DNA of 64,000 nucleotides from Prado023 sp963706875 (GCA_963706875.1 CAVPNW010000004.1:1-64000), one strand, 5' to 3'; counted from the first letter of the stretch, positions 18,493-27,704 are shown. Translations and numbers: made by a program. The notes: a model not told the origin generated them from the letters alone.

Positions 18493-19038
18493 GCCGGCCG
18501 GGGGTGCCGATCGCCTGCAAGGAGGCTTCGGCTTCAGCTCCCTGGTATGCCGGTTGGGGGTTCCATCGGGAGGCGGGCCGATGATGCGGCCTACCGCGTA
18601 GCGGCCCAGTACAAGGCGGTGTTTCACCCGTCCATGGACGCAACTGTGGGCGGCCGTTCACGTGGCTCATCTCACCCAACGTGACCAAGACAGGAGCCGC
18701 CCAGACCGCGAGGTGAATTGACAGCCAAAGTGCCGGAGTAGGGTGTGATCCGGGGCTCGATTGGTCACCCAATGTGACTGGCGACGGCCTGGCGAGCCCT
18801 CCCGTTGAGGGCCATGCAGAGTCACCCGGGCGCTGCACTTCGCCCAGTGGGACGCAAGCCACCGACGCCCGGCGAGCGCATCCGTCCTCAAGGCGGCAGA
18901 ACAGAGCGCAGGACGGACCGCCTACGGTCGGCGACGCCCGGCCTGCTCTTCGGCGGCGGGCTAGGCGGTCTCACGTTCGTGGTTGCCGGTATCGGCGCCA
19001 CGTTGCACTCTGAAGCCCTCGACCGAATGGAGGGCACC
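18493..19038. other. Gene-free stretch of about 550 bp holding repeats
   Basis: No frame here has convincing protein composition. It holds a GCGTAGCGGC-type repeat near 18585-18605, the dispersed element at 18668-18719 and a second TCAC-type inverted repeat GTCAC-N5-GTGAC near 18766-18782. Confidence 0.6.
18668..18719. repeat. Dispersed intergenic repeat, copy 1 (partner at 27412-27463)
   Basis: It contains TCACCCAACGTGACCAAG, then ACAGGA and GAGGTGAAT in the same order and spacing as the partner copy at 27.4 kb. Its core is an inverted repeat TCAC-N5-GTGA. The element may be a remnant end of a mobile element; nothing nearby encodes a transposase. Confidence 0.5.
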
Positions 19039-19605
19039 ATGGGCAAGCTGATCTACGCGGCCAACATCTCGCTCGACGGATTCCTGGAGGACGAGACGGG
19101 TTCGTTCGACTGGTCGGTGCCTGATGAGGACGTGCACGCGTTCTGGAACGAGCACGAGCGGCAGATCGGCACGTCGCTCTACGGGCGACGCATGTACGAG
19201 ACGATGCGCGTCTGGGACAGCGACGACTGGTTGACCGACGAGCCTGCGGTGGTCCGCGAGTACGCCAGCATCTGGCGTGACACCGACAAGATCGTCTACT
19301 CCTCCTCGCTCAACGAAGTCTCGACGGCGCGCACGACGATCGTGCGGACCTTCGAGCCGGAGGCGGTGCGGCAACTCAAGGAGACCTCCGGCTCGGACCT
19401 GAGCATCGGAGGCGCAGGAATCGCGGCGGAAGCATTCCGGCACGGTCTGGTCGACGAGTGCGTGCTGCTGCTCTGCCCGGTGCTCGTGGGCGGCGGGAAG
19501 CCGGCGCTGCCTCGGGGCGTACGACTCAACCTCGAGCTGCTGGACCAGCGACGATTCGCCAACGGCGTGATCTACGTTCGCCACGCGGTCCGGAATCCCG
19601 CCTGA
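19039..19605 (+). CDS. DHFR/RibD-like reductase family protein
   Basis: 188 residues. MGKLIYAANISLDGFLED is the typical opening of small DHFR-fold proteins of the RibD C-terminal family, followed by YGRRMYETM near residue 50. A glycine-rich NADPH-binding stretch DLSIGGAGIAAEAF is near 120, and the end reads CPVLVGGGKPALP. These cytoplasmic oxidoreductases are common in actinobacteria and their substrates are mostly unknown. GGAGGG just before ATG 19039 fixes the start; an in-frame ATG 12 nt upstream overlaps that ribosome site. Confidence 0.85.
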   Translation: MGKLIYAANISLDGFLEDETGSFDWSVPDEDVHAFWNEHERQIGTSLYGRRMYETMRVWDSDDWLTDEPAVVREYASIWRDTDKIVYSSSLNEVSTARTTIVRTFEPEAVRQLKETSGSDLSIGGAGIAAEAFRHGLVDECVLLLCPVLVGGGKPALPRGVRLNLELLDQRRFANGVIYVRHAVRNPA

Positions 19606-19659
19606 CACTGGGGCGCCGGGAGGCGGCCACGAAGCGTCCTAGGCCGGTGTGGTGTGCGC

Positions 19660-20274
19660 CTACGCGAGCACGTCGAGGTCACGCACGGCGTACCTGTGGT
19701 GCTCCCATTCCTCTTCCAGGATGGTGCGCAGGCACGAGAGCACTGTCTCTGGGTAGTCGGGCGCGTGTGGGTTCTTCCGCGGCGCCGCGAGGTCCTCGGA
19801 GGTGACGTCCGCGATGTAGCGGCGCACCATGGCCTGACGGTCGGCTCGAGCTTCGAGGACTTCGGTGAACGGTGGCGGCTCGGCGGAGAAGTCCGACGCG
19901 TCAAAGGCGGGGCTGTCGTCCTCGTTGGGCAGACCGGCCGGGTGGTAGGGCTGGCTTCGTTCAAGGATCGCCATGCCCAGCCAGGTGTCGGTTGCCATCA
20001 CCAGGTGGCGCAGGGTCTGGGTGAAGGACCATTCGTCGGCCACGGACGCGTCCAGCATGCCGGCAGACATCGCCAGAGCCCGGTCGAGGGTGGCCTGCCA
20101 TGTCCGTTCCAGGGCCGCCCAGGCTGCAGAGAGCCCTTCTTGGGTCTCGGCGTCACGCAGCGCGCGTCCGGGGAACCGGCGATTCAGCTCGGCGTCGACC
20201 AGGGGCACGACGTTGACACCGTTGACCAGCAGCCGGCCATCACCCTCCAGCAGCCACGGGGACTCGATCTCCAT
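19660..20274 (-). CDS. DinB-fold metal-dependent protein (mycothiol transferase-like)
   Basis: 204 residues. It has the helical DinB_2 layout with the His residues expected for metal binding: RHLVMATDTWL in the middle and EEWEHHRYAVRDLDVL near the C terminus (WEHHRYA is characteristic). In actinobacteria such proteins are usually thiol-dependent transferases using mycothiol; that function is an inference. It shares no operon with the convergent reductase gene, whose stop is 54 bp away. Confidence 0.75.
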   Translation of the reverse strand: MEIESPWLLEGDGRLLVNGVNVVPLVDAELNRRFPGRALRDAETQEGLSAAWAALERTWQATLDRALAMSAGMLDASVADEWSFTQTLRHLVMATDTWLGMAILERSQPYHPAGLPNEDDSPAFDASDFSAEPPPFTEVLEARADRQAMVRRYIADVTSEDLAAPRKNPHAPDYPETVLSCLRTILEEEWEHHRYAVRDLDVLA

Positions 20275-20329
20275 GCCTGCGACCTCGCTTCCGCGGATGA
20301 CAACGTCGCCGAAGTCGCACCCGATCTCT

Positions 20330-20356
20330 GCGCCCGACGTCGTTCCTCTCGGGCGC
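20330..20356 (-). terminator. Terminator-like hairpin after the gene at 20374
   Basis: Arms GCGCCCGA (20330-20337) and TCGGGCGC (20349-20356) are perfect complements with an 11-nt loop, 17 bp after the stop codon at 20374. A copy with longer arms is duplicated at 30.5 kb. Confidence 0.5.
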
Positions 20357-20373
20357 TGAGTGAGGGACGGGAC

Positions 20374-20673
20374 TCAGTCTTCGGCGAGGTTCGTCAGGAG
20401 TTCCACCACCTTGGGGGCGACCCCCAAGGCCTCTTCCTCTGTCATGGCCGAACGGGAGTCTCGCGTGGCCCACTTGCTGAACGTCCATGCCCGCTGCGCC
20501 GCTGACTCGGGACTCTCGTCGTCCGGGGTGATGGTCACCCCACCGGAGCCATCGAGGAACAGGTAGTTCTGGTAGCCCTCCGGATAGTCAAGGAGCGCAG
20601 CCGCGCCCATGGCCTGGGTCATCCCCTTCTCGTCGAGGTTGTCCTTCCACTTCCATACCGTGACGACAACCAT
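20374..20673 (-). CDS. Small protein of unknown function (99 aa)
   Basis: Start fixed by AAGGAGGGCGAC before ATG 20673. The protein is soluble and acidic, with MVVVTVWKWKDN at the N terminus and a C-terminal helix VAPKVVELLTNLAED. It looks like a small ferredoxin-like-fold protein with no motif I can name. Its last 25 codons plus terminator are duplicated at about 30536-30653. A CRP-type site lies 33 bp upstream of its start. Confidence 0.65.
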   Translation of the reverse strand: MVVVTVWKWKDNLDEKGMTQAMGAAALLDYPEGYQNYLFLDGSGGVTITPDDESPESAAQRAWTFSKWATRDSRSAMTEEEALGVAPKVVELLTNLAED

Positions 20674-20705
20674 GTCGCCCTCCTTCTGGCTTGATCCACC
20701 GCATG

Positions 20706-20721
20706 TGTGACGTGTGTCACA
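20706..20721. promoter_or_regulatory. CRP/FNR-family (GlxR-like) operator
   Basis: TGTGA-N6-TCACA is an exact match to the cAMP-receptor-protein consensus, embedded in a perfect 7-bp inverted repeat GTGTGAC/GTCACAC (20705-20722). It lies 33 bp upstream of the gene at 20673 and 239 bp upstream of the peptidase gene at 20960, so control of the former is more likely. Confidence 0.7.
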
Positions 20722-20959
20722 CTTCTGGCAACCTAGACCGTGAGGCCGCCGCGCGGTAGTGCCCCCAGGGGCATCCGCGGCAGCGGGCTACCGGGCGTCG
20801 ACGCAGGTGAGTCCTCTCGCCGCGAGTGGACGCACCTCGGCGAGGGCCGGGATGGTCGTGGCTGCGGCGGTGTCGTTCTGCATGAGGAGTCGCGGCCGCA
20901 ACGCTGCGGCCGCTCCGCGGGCTTGTGGTGTGGGGTGGTAACGAGGAGCGCGCTCGGCC

Positions 20960-23041
20960 ATGCTGGCCTCCATGCCTGTTGATCCGGCCAATCCGTTCGC
21001 CGGCCTGTCCACGCTGGCCTTTGGGTTCCCCGATTTCGCCAACATACGAACCGAGCATTACCAGCCGGCGATCGAGGCGGGCATGGCTGATCAGCTGGCC
21101 GAACTGGCCGAAGTCGCCAGCAACGCCGAGCCGCCGACCGTGGCCAACGTGATCGAGGTGTGGGAGGCATCTGGACAGTTGCTCGTCCGGGCGCTGAAGG
21201 CCTTCCAGGCCACGTACTTCGCCGAGGCCGATGATGCGTTGGATGCCGTGGACGCCGCGATCGGGCCGTTGTTGGCCGCCCACGAGGATGCGATCCGCAT
21301 GGATCGGGCCCTGTACGACCGTGTGCGTGCGTTGGCCGCACGCCGGGATGCTGGGCAGATCGACCTCGACCCTCAGTCGGCCTATTGGCTGCAGCGAACA
21401 CTGCTCGCCTTCGAACGGGCAGGGGTGGGCCTGGATGAGGCCGATCAGGTCACGCTCAGGTCCCTGAACAGCCGGATCGCCGACCTCCATTCGGCCTACC
21501 GTCGGCAGGAGCAGGCCGGCAGGACTGCGAGTGCCGTGCTGGTCACCGACGCCCGCCAGCTGGCTGGGCTCAGTGACGCTGAGGTCGAGGGTGCGCGGGA
21601 GCTGGCCGCCGAGCGCGGTCACGAAACCGGGTGGCTGATCGAGCTGGACTACCCCACGGGCCAGCGGGTCCTGGGCGTCCTGCACGACAGGGGGCTGCGG
21701 GAACGGATCCACCGGGCTTCAACGGGACGGGGCCTGGGCGGGGAGCACGACACCCGCGCGATCATCGTCGAACTGGCCCGCTGTCGCGCAGAGCGGGCGG
21801 TCCTGCTGGGATTCGCCAACCACGCCGACTACGTCGCCGCGGACGGTTGCGCCGGTACCAGCGGCGCGGTCGGGGCCCTGCTGACCGGGCTGGCGCCGTC
21901 CGCAGTGGCCAACGCCCGCGCCGAAGCCGTCGAGATGGAGCCCATCTGGCGCCAGGTCGAGCCGGAGGCCCCGATGGCCCCGTGGGACTGGCCGTACGTC
22001 AGCGAGCTCCTGCGCACCCAGCGCTACGCCCTGGACCTGGCCCTGCTCCGTCCCCACCTGGAGCTGGAGCGCGTGCTTCATGCCGGCGTCTTCGAAGCTG
22101 CCACGGCGCTGTACGGGATCACCTTCCGCGAGCGCAGCGACCTGGTCGGATACAACCCAGACGTGCGCGTCTTCGAGGTCGCCGAGTCCGACGGCACCCC
22201 GATCGGGCTCTTCCTCGCCGACCTCCACACCCGCCGTGGCAAGACCGGAGGGGCCTGGTGCGACACGCTTGTCGACCAGAACCACCTGCTCGCTCAGGGT
22301 GCCGTGGTGGGAATCAACCTCAACCTGGTCAAGCCGCCCACCGGCCAGCCAACCCTGATGCGCTGGGACGACGTGATCGGGCTGTTCCACGAGTTCGGCC
22401 ACGCGCTGCACTGCTTGCTCTCGCAGACCAGGTACCGGTCACGTTCGGGCACCGAGACTCCGCGGGACTTCGTCGAGTACCCCTCCCAGGTGAACGAGAT
22501 GTGGGCGCTGGACGCGGACCTCCTGCAGCGCTACGCCCTCCACCACGAGACCGGCGAGCCGATGCCCAGCCACTGGGGGGACACGCTGCGCGCCTCGACA
22601 CGCTTCCAGCAGGGCTCCAGGACCACCGCGCAGGTGGCCGCCGCCCTGCTCGACCAGGTGTGGCACACGACCCCTGTGGACGAACTCCCCACGAAGCCCG
22701 ACGAAGTGGAGGAGTTCGAGGCGAGGGCCCTCGCCGGTGTCGGTCTGGACTACGAACTGGTCCCACCCTGGTACCGGTCGACCTACTTCGGCCACGTCTT
22801 CGGGGGCTGGGGGTACGACGCCGGCTTCTACTCCTACCTGTGGTCAGAGGTCCTGGCCGCCGACACCGCGACCTTCATCACAGGCACCGGCGGGCTGACC
22901 AGAGACAACGGCGAGCGCTTCCGCCGAGGGGTGCTTGCCCATGGGGGCTCGATCGACGTGATGGATGCCTACCGCGACTACCGCGGCCAGGACCCCGACC
23001 TCACCCATCTCCTGCGCCGCCGCGGCCTCAACCCCGGGTAG
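20960..23041 (+). CDS. M3-family zinc oligopeptidase (peptidyl-dipeptidase Dcp/oligopeptidase A type)
   Basis: 693 residues, the usual length for this family. The zinc-binding HEFGH motif is at His477 (FHEFGHALH), with the third ligand expected in the NEMWALD region about 28 residues on. FGHVFGGWGYDAGFYSY near residue 620 is the conserved substrate-binding tyrosine segment. There is no signal peptide, so the enzyme is cytoplasmic and cleaves short peptides. ATG 20960 follows an AACGAGGAG site; a second ATG at 20972 is possible. It appears monocistronic. Confidence 0.93.
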   Translation: MLASMPVDPANPFAGLSTLAFGFPDFANIRTEHYQPAIEAGMADQLAELAEVASNAEPPTVANVIEVWEASGQLLVRALKAFQATYFAEADDALDAVDAAIGPLLAAHEDAIRMDRALYDRVRALAARRDAGQIDLDPQSAYWLQRTLLAFERAGVGLDEADQVTLRSLNSRIADLHSAYRRQEQAGRTASAVLVTDARQLAGLSDAEVEGARELAAERGHETGWLIELDYPTGQRVLGVLHDRGLRERIHRASTGRGLGGEHDTRAIIVELARCRAERAVLLGFANHADYVAADGCAGTSGAVGALLTGLAPSAVANARAEAVEMEPIWRQVEPEAPMAPWDWPYVSELLRTQRYALDLALLRPHLELERVLHAGVFEAATALYGITFRERSDLVGYNPDVRVFEVAESDGTPIGLFLADLHTRRGKTGGAWCDTLVDQNHLLAQGAVVGINLNLVKPPTGQPTLMRWDDVIGLFHEFGHALHCLLSQTRYRSRSGTETPRDFVEYPSQVNEMWALDADLLQRYALHHETGEPMPSHWGDTLRASTRFQQGSRTTAQVAAALLDQVWHTTPVDELPTKPDEVEEFEARALAGVGLDYELVPPWYRSTYFGHVFGGWGYDAGFYSYLWSEVLAADTATFITGTGGLTRDNGERFRRGVLAHGGSIDVMDAYRDYRGQDPDLTHLLRRRGLNPG

Positions 23042-23290
23042 TCCCCAGGGCCAATGTGCCCCCTATCGGCCGCCTGTTGCGCGCCTGAGGCAGTGAGCGC
23101 AGCGCCCAGACATGCCCTGCCGGCAACGTGGATTGGCAACCCGCTCTTTGGTGATGTGGCGGGAGTGCGCCAGCGGGATGAGCACCCTGCTGGGACTGCT
23201 CCTGCTGCCGAGCACATCGGAGCCGACTGCGACGTTGAACGGTTCGGTTGCTGCTCCATCGACGCGTCCTGTCCGGGCATAGTGGTGCAC

Positions 23291-23719
23291 GTGGACGGAA
23301 CCGCGACCAGCGCCGAAGCGGGGCCAGGAGATGGACGTCCAGCGCCGCAGCCCCGATCCGGGTACGAGCCGGTGTGGTGGGCCCTCGCCTTCGCTGCCGG
23401 GACAACGGCGGGCCTTGGGCTCCTCGCGTGGGGATTACTGATCATGCATGCGCTCATCTACGGCGCCGGTGCCTTGTTCGGCCCCGAGACGATCGCAGCA
23501 CCGGACGGCGCCCGCTACCGTCTGGGGTTCACGGTCGCCGTTGTGGTCAACCTGGCGACTGCAGCGGGATTGGCGAGAATCGCCGGTCACACACCGGGCC
23601 GCACGTGGCCACCGGCCCTCCAGGGTCTGGCCGCCGCGCTCTTGGCAGCCGTCGCAGCCGGCTGTGCGCTGCTGGTCACGGTCGGCATCAATCCGGTGCA
23701 CTTCGCGGTAGCCCTGTAA
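23291..23719 (+). CDS. Membrane protein of unknown function (142 aa)
   Basis: GTG 23291 follows CATAGT (23278-23283) by 7 nt, a leaderless start; earlier codons in the frame read as junk. A charged N terminus of about 30 residues leads into three or four helices (VWWALAFAAGTTAGLGLLAWG, FTVAVVVNLATAAGL, LAAALLAAVAAGCALLV). No family is recognised. It stands alone between repeat-bearing intergenic regions (23042-23290 holds a GTGCCCCCTATCGGCCGC-type repeat). Confidence 0.6.
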   Translation: MDGTATSAEAGPGDGRPAPQPRSGYEPVWWALAFAAGTTAGLGLLAWGLLIMHALIYGAGALFGPETIAAPDGARYRLGFTVAVVVNLATAAGLARIAGHTPGRTWPPALQGLAAALLAAVAAGCALLVTVGINPVHFAVAL

Positions 23720-23993
23720 CTCGTTCCAGGTGGTGCTCGGCGCGGACGTGCCGTGCAGGCACAGATGAGGCACCGAGCGACGCTCCGGCCGTGAAACGCG
23801 CACCGCCGGCATCGCCGCCCAGATGGACGCGGCATCAAACCTAGGGCGATTCACCGTGGCCTCGTTCCAGCAACGCGTGGTGGGCGGCAGGGTCGAAGCC
23901 CCCCATCTCGATGTCGGCCCGAGGGGTTCCAGAATCGCTCGAGCTGATCCCCTACCACGGGCCGATCGCCGCCAGCATCCCTACACTCCGCTC

Positions 23994-24215
23994 ATGCCGT
24001 CCTACGAGTTCCGCTGCCGCACCTGCGGGGCGACGTTCACCGAGTCACGCCCAATGAGTGAGTCGTCGGCGCCGGCCGTCTGCCCGGACGGGCACGACGA
24101 CACGGTCCGGTTGCTTGGCGTCGCGGGGGTGATGCGCTCGCCTGGGAGGGGGGCGCCGATCGCCGCGCCGACCAGCGGCGGCGGATGCTGCGGCGGGTCG
24201 TGCGGCTGCGGGTGA
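23994..24215 (+). CDS. FmdB-family zinc-ribbon protein
   Basis: 73 residues beginning MPSYEFRCRTCGATFTE, the FmdB/CxxC putative regulatory domain; the second zinc knuckle is replaced by C-P-D-G-H. The C terminus is Gly/Cys-rich (GGGCCGGSCGCG), as in many FmdB proteins. TACACT (23982-23987) followed by 6 nt gives a leaderless ATG. Its stop overlaps the next start (GTGA), so it is coupled to the ceramidase-like gene. The function of the family is unclear. Confidence 0.85.
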   Translation: MPSYEFRCRTCGATFTESRPMSESSAPAVCPDGHDDTVRLLGVAGVMRSPGRGAPIAAPTSGGGCCGGSCGCG

Positions 24216-25042
24216 ACGACCCGACGTGGATCGATCGCCGAACTAACTCGCGCGCGGTCGCCCTGGCCGTGGTCGGCACCGCGGTCCTCGGTGCCCTGTT
24301 GTGGTGGCTGCTGGTTGCCGTCGACGGCTGGGCTGATCAGGCCCGGCCCGCCACCTGCCTGGCCACGCGGTGCTTCTGTGAGGCTGTGCGCGACGCCCCG
24401 GTCGCGCAGCCGGCCAACACGGTGTCGTCCTTCGCGTATGTGCTGGTCGGGCTCTGGGCCGCCGCGGCGGCCGTTGGGGCGCGCCGGGCGACGGCCTACA
24501 GCGCCGGCGCCCTGATCCCGTGGCTGGCCCTGGTGGTGGCGCTCGTGGGGCTTTCCAGCGCCTTCTACCACGCGACGCTGACCTTCCTGGGCCAGTACTT
24601 CGACGTGCTGTCGATGTACCTGCTCGGCGCCCTGCTGCTGTGCGGGGCGCTGGTGCGGATGGGCGCGCTGCGCCCACCGGCTGCAGCGGCGCTGTTCGTC
24701 GCGATCGCCGGCTCGCTAGCCGTCGCGCAGTACGCCTACCCGGACAGCCGCCGGGTGCTGTTCGCGCTGGTGCTGCTGCCCGGAATCCTGCTCGAAGTGC
24801 GGCCCGGCACAAGCGGCCTGCCGTGGCGCGACCCCCGGCGAGTGCCGCTGTCGACCGGCATCGCTCTGCTCGTCATCGCCTACGGGCTGTGGGTGCTCGA
24901 TGGCCGCGGGGTGCTGTGCCGGCCCGACTCCCTGCTGCAGGGCCACGCCGCGTGGCACACGCTGACGGCCGTGTCCGCGCTCATGCTCGTGCTGCACTAC
25001 GGCGCCACGCGCGGCGGGGCGCCCAGAGGAGGACCCCGATGA
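24212..25042 (+). CDS. Ceramidase-like (CREST superfamily) membrane hydrolase
   Basis: 276 residues with seven predicted helices. It keeps the ceramidase pattern: CFCEAVR (Glu) with ANTVSSFAYVLVGLWA; SSAFYHATLTFLGQYFDVLSM (His and Asp of the metal site); and GHAAWHTLTA (two His). Such proteins are zinc hydrolases acting on amide bonds of lipids in the membrane; bacterial substrates are rarely known. I chose GTG 24212, which overlaps the FmdB stop; the frame extends upstream but only through FmdB coding sequence. Confidence 0.75.
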   Translation: MNDPTWIDRRTNSRAVALAVVGTAVLGALLWWLLVAVDGWADQARPATCLATRCFCEAVRDAPVAQPANTVSSFAYVLVGLWAAAAAVGARRATAYSAGALIPWLALVVALVGLSSAFYHATLTFLGQYFDVLSMYLLGALLLCGALVRMGALRPPAAAALFVAIAGSLAVAQYAYPDSRRVLFALVLLPGILLEVRPGTSGLPWRDPRRVPLSTGIALLVIAYGLWVLDGRGVLCRPDSLLQGHAAWHTLTAVSALMLVLHYGATRGGAPRGGPR

Positions 25043-25410
25043 GCTCCACCCCGCAGTCGGGAGTCCCGCTCCGGCTTTGACGATTCCCCCGCTGCGACGG
25101 CGACCCCCCCGGCATAGGAGCCTCTTCGCATCCGGGTCACCAGACGCCACGGCCGACACATCACCCCGTGACCACCGTCGCCCGTGGCAGAACCAAGTGC
25201 GTCTATCTGCCGCCTATCGCGCGCCGCGAGTACACGGCCATAGACTTCTGTCGGCCACGTCACGCGGCAGTGCGGCGCCGGCCGCGGTCGGCTTGGGGCT
25301 TCTGGCCGTTGTGACTCGTCGTGTCTGCGGAGTAGACAGGAGTTGACGGGGGATGTCGCCACCACGGTCATCCCCTCGGACTGCGGTTGGCGCCGGGGGA
25401 GGGAGCGGAG
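25043..25410. other. Gene-free stretch with a degenerate repeat
   Basis: Nothing convincing is coded here apart from a 13-codon frame at 25039. A copy of the degenerate repeat (GCCGCCTATCGCGCG) lies near 25211-25240. GGGGGAGGGAGCGG before 25411 is the ribosome site of the next gene. Confidence 0.5.
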
Positions 25411-26283
25411 ATGTTCGGCCAGGAACAGAAGGATCTGACGGCTGAGGCCCGACGCGGACTTCCCGGCGGTTTCGTGGAACTCCCGGCGGGGGTCACGCAC
25501 TACGAGCTTCAGGGCAAAGCGGATGCTGGGACGGTCGTGCTCATCCACGGCAATGCTGCACCGTTGGTCACCTGGGACCGGACCATCGGGCCGCTGTCCG
25601 ACGCGGGGTTCCGCGTGCTGCGCTACGACCTCTTCGGGCACGGCTTCTCGGACCGGCCCGACCTGAGGACATACGACCGCCGCTTCTACAACACCCAGCT
25701 CGCGGACCTTCTGGACGCCCTCGGCATCGCGTCCCCGGTCGGCATGGTGGGCACGTCCCAGGGCGGGAGCATCGCTGCCTGCTTCGCTGCCGAGAACCCG
25801 GGTGCGGTCAGCAGGCTCGCCCTGCTGGCGCCGTTCTTCGATGAGTTCATGGGCTCCGGCAGCGTGCTCTTCCGGCTCATGGTGGCGCCGGTAGTCGGAG
25901 ACCTGTTGATGCGCTTGGCGGGTGACGGCAAGCTGTCGGACCTCTCTGACGCTGTCGTGTCACCCCAAGCGAGGGCGGTACTCCAGCCCCAGGTCGCCGA
26001 GCAGTTCCGCTACCGAGGCAAGCGAAGGGCGATCCTGGCCAACCTCAGAGGGGACGCGTTGAACGATGCCACCGACTGCTACCGACGCATCGGGGAGCTA
26101 GGGATCCCTGTGCTGCTCGCCTTCGGATCTCTGGACCAGAAGCTCCCCCGGGAGTCGATGAGCAGGCTGCACGACTTGCTACCGGACATCGAGTACCACC
26201 AGATCGACGGTGCCGGCCACCTGGCGCACTACGAGTCCGCGGCCCGAGTCAATCCCCTCCTCATCAGATTCCTGAGCGCCTGA
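25411..26283 (+). CDS. Alpha/beta hydrolase
   Basis: 290 residues with the full catalytic triad: nucleophile Ser in GTSQGGS, acid Asp in AFGSLDQKLP and His in IDGAGHLAHYE near the end. HGNAAP supplies the oxyanion hole and the cap domain lies around residues 150-215. It has no signal peptide. The closest general plan is small esterases or meta-cleavage-type hydrolases; the substrate is unknown. ATG 25411 has a strong purine-rich site upstream. Confidence 0.88.
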   Translation: MFGQEQKDLTAEARRGLPGGFVELPAGVTHYELQGKADAGTVVLIHGNAAPLVTWDRTIGPLSDAGFRVLRYDLFGHGFSDRPDLRTYDRRFYNTQLADLLDALGIASPVGMVGTSQGGSIAACFAAENPGAVSRLALLAPFFDEFMGSGSVLFRLMVAPVVGDLLMRLAGDGKLSDLSDAVVSPQARAVLQPQVAEQFRYRGKRRAILANLRGDALNDATDCYRRIGELGIPVLLAFGSLDQKLPRESMSRLHDLLPDIEYHQIDGAGHLAHYESAARVNPLLIRFLSA

Positions 26284-26545
26284 CGACCATTGCTCCGCGG
26301 TCCTTCTCGGCGGACACGCACCGCACAGGTCGCATCGGGATGATGGGGGTTGTGGCCGTGCTCAACGCGTGCCCGGACCCAACCGTCCAGACCTCACCAT
26401 CAGTCGACACCATGTGAGTCATCGCGCCGCCCATCGTGCGCGTTGGGGCAAGCGTCACCAGGACCGCAGGGCGAACCCGGCAGCCAGATCAGGCAGCTGA
26501 CGACGTCTGGCTCTCCACGCCGGCCTTGAGAGCGGCCAGCAAGCC

Positions 26546-27295
26546 GTGGAGGTTCTTTCCCATGGCCACCGCGCTGACCGACTCCAAGAGGTTCTGGAGC
26601 AGTTGAGGTCCTCCTTGGTCCCCGGCCTGGTCGACCTGTTGGCCCGGGCGTTGAACACCGATCGTGGCGAGCCGATGGTCGATGCGGCGATGGCGCACCT
26701 GAACCTGGTGATGATCCACCCGTTCCGGGACGGCAACGGGCGGATGGCCCGCGCCCTGCAGACGCTGGTGATGGCCCGCGATCAGGTCCTGGAGCCGACG
26801 TTCTCCAGCATCGAGGAGTGGTTGGGTGCCAACACCGAGGACTACTACCGCGTCCTGGCGCTGACCGGCGGCCGGCGCTGGAACCCGGGTAACGATGCCG
26901 GGCTGTGGGTGAAGTTCAGCCTGCGGGCCCACCACATGCAGGCCGATATCCTGCAGCGCCGCTTTCGGGAAGCCGAGGCTACCTGGACGGTGATCGACGC
27001 CCTGATCACCGAGCACGGGCTGCCCGAACGCGTCGGCGACCCGCTGTTCGACGCGATCCTGGGCTACCGGGTCCGCCGACCCGGCTACGTCAAGCGCGCC
27101 GGGATCGAGGAACGCACCGCCACCCGCGACCTCAACCAGCTGGTCACCGCCGGGCTGCTCGACGCCGTTGGGCAGACCCGCGGCCGCTACTACACGGCCA
27201 GTCAACGCCTGCGCCGCATCGCCGTCGACGCCCGATCCGATCGGGCCGCCCGGACCGACCCCTACCCCTGGCTACCCACCCGACTGCGGGCCTGA
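26546..27295 (+). pseudogene. Fic/DOC AMPylase gene, 5'-truncated
   Basis: The Fic core is intact: HLNLVMIHPFRDGNGRMAR has the catalytic His and the GNGR anion hole, followed by SSIEEWLGANTEDYY. A C-terminal winged-helix-like part (RRPGYVKRAGIEERTATRDLNQLV) follows. The N-terminal half of usual full-length proteins (about 350-400 aa), including any inhibitory helix, is missing: homology-like composition begins at about codon 20. Upstream 26284-26545 I see only short unrelated frames. The truncated product might still fold, but loss of the start region and the nearby dispersed repeat suggest a decayed acquisition. Confidence 0.65.
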
Positions 27296-27704
27296 CCAAC
27301 CTGACCCCATCCGGCCCGCCCGCCGAGGCCGGCACGTGCCCCCTACAACCGCGTAGCGGCCACGTGCGACGTGGTGCGACAAGAAGTCGCCGAGGCCGGC
27401 CGTAACTTGGCGCCACTCACCAAGTGTGACCAATACAGGAACGACCCACGCTTGAGGTGAATCCGACTGCAGATCTGTCGTTCTGGGGTGTTCCGGACGC
27501 CAGTCCCCGACCAGCAGTTGTTGCACAGCCCACCGCTGGATCACCACCCGCTCCCGCATGTGGAACGACGGATGGCGTTCCTGCATGCCGACAAGGCTGC
27601 CGAACCGTGGGCTCGGTATGCGGGCCGACGGCTCGGCGGGCCGTAGCACGGCCCAGGCCGACGCGCCGCAAGGGTTGGCAAGTTCATGCAGTTGAATCTG
27701 GTGC
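27296..27704. other. Gene-free stretch with dispersed repeats
   Basis: It holds a GCGTAGCGGC repeat near 27337-27365 and the dispersed element at 27412-27463. A leftward open frame (27703 to 27272) exists, but it crosses the repeat and has no recognisable family. Confidence 0.5.
27412..27463. repeat. Dispersed intergenic repeat, copy 2 (partner at 18668-18719)
   Basis: It carries CTCACCAAGTGTGACCAA, ACAGGA and GAGGTGAAT in the same order as copy 1. The inverted TCAC-N5-GTGA core is kept. It lies downstream of the truncated Fic gene. Confidence 0.5.

Noticed and set aside
27272..27703. Leftward frame crossing the dispersed repeat
   Set aside because: It contains repeat-derived sequence and matches no family; the shared string with the 18.7-kb region is DNA repeat, not protein homology.
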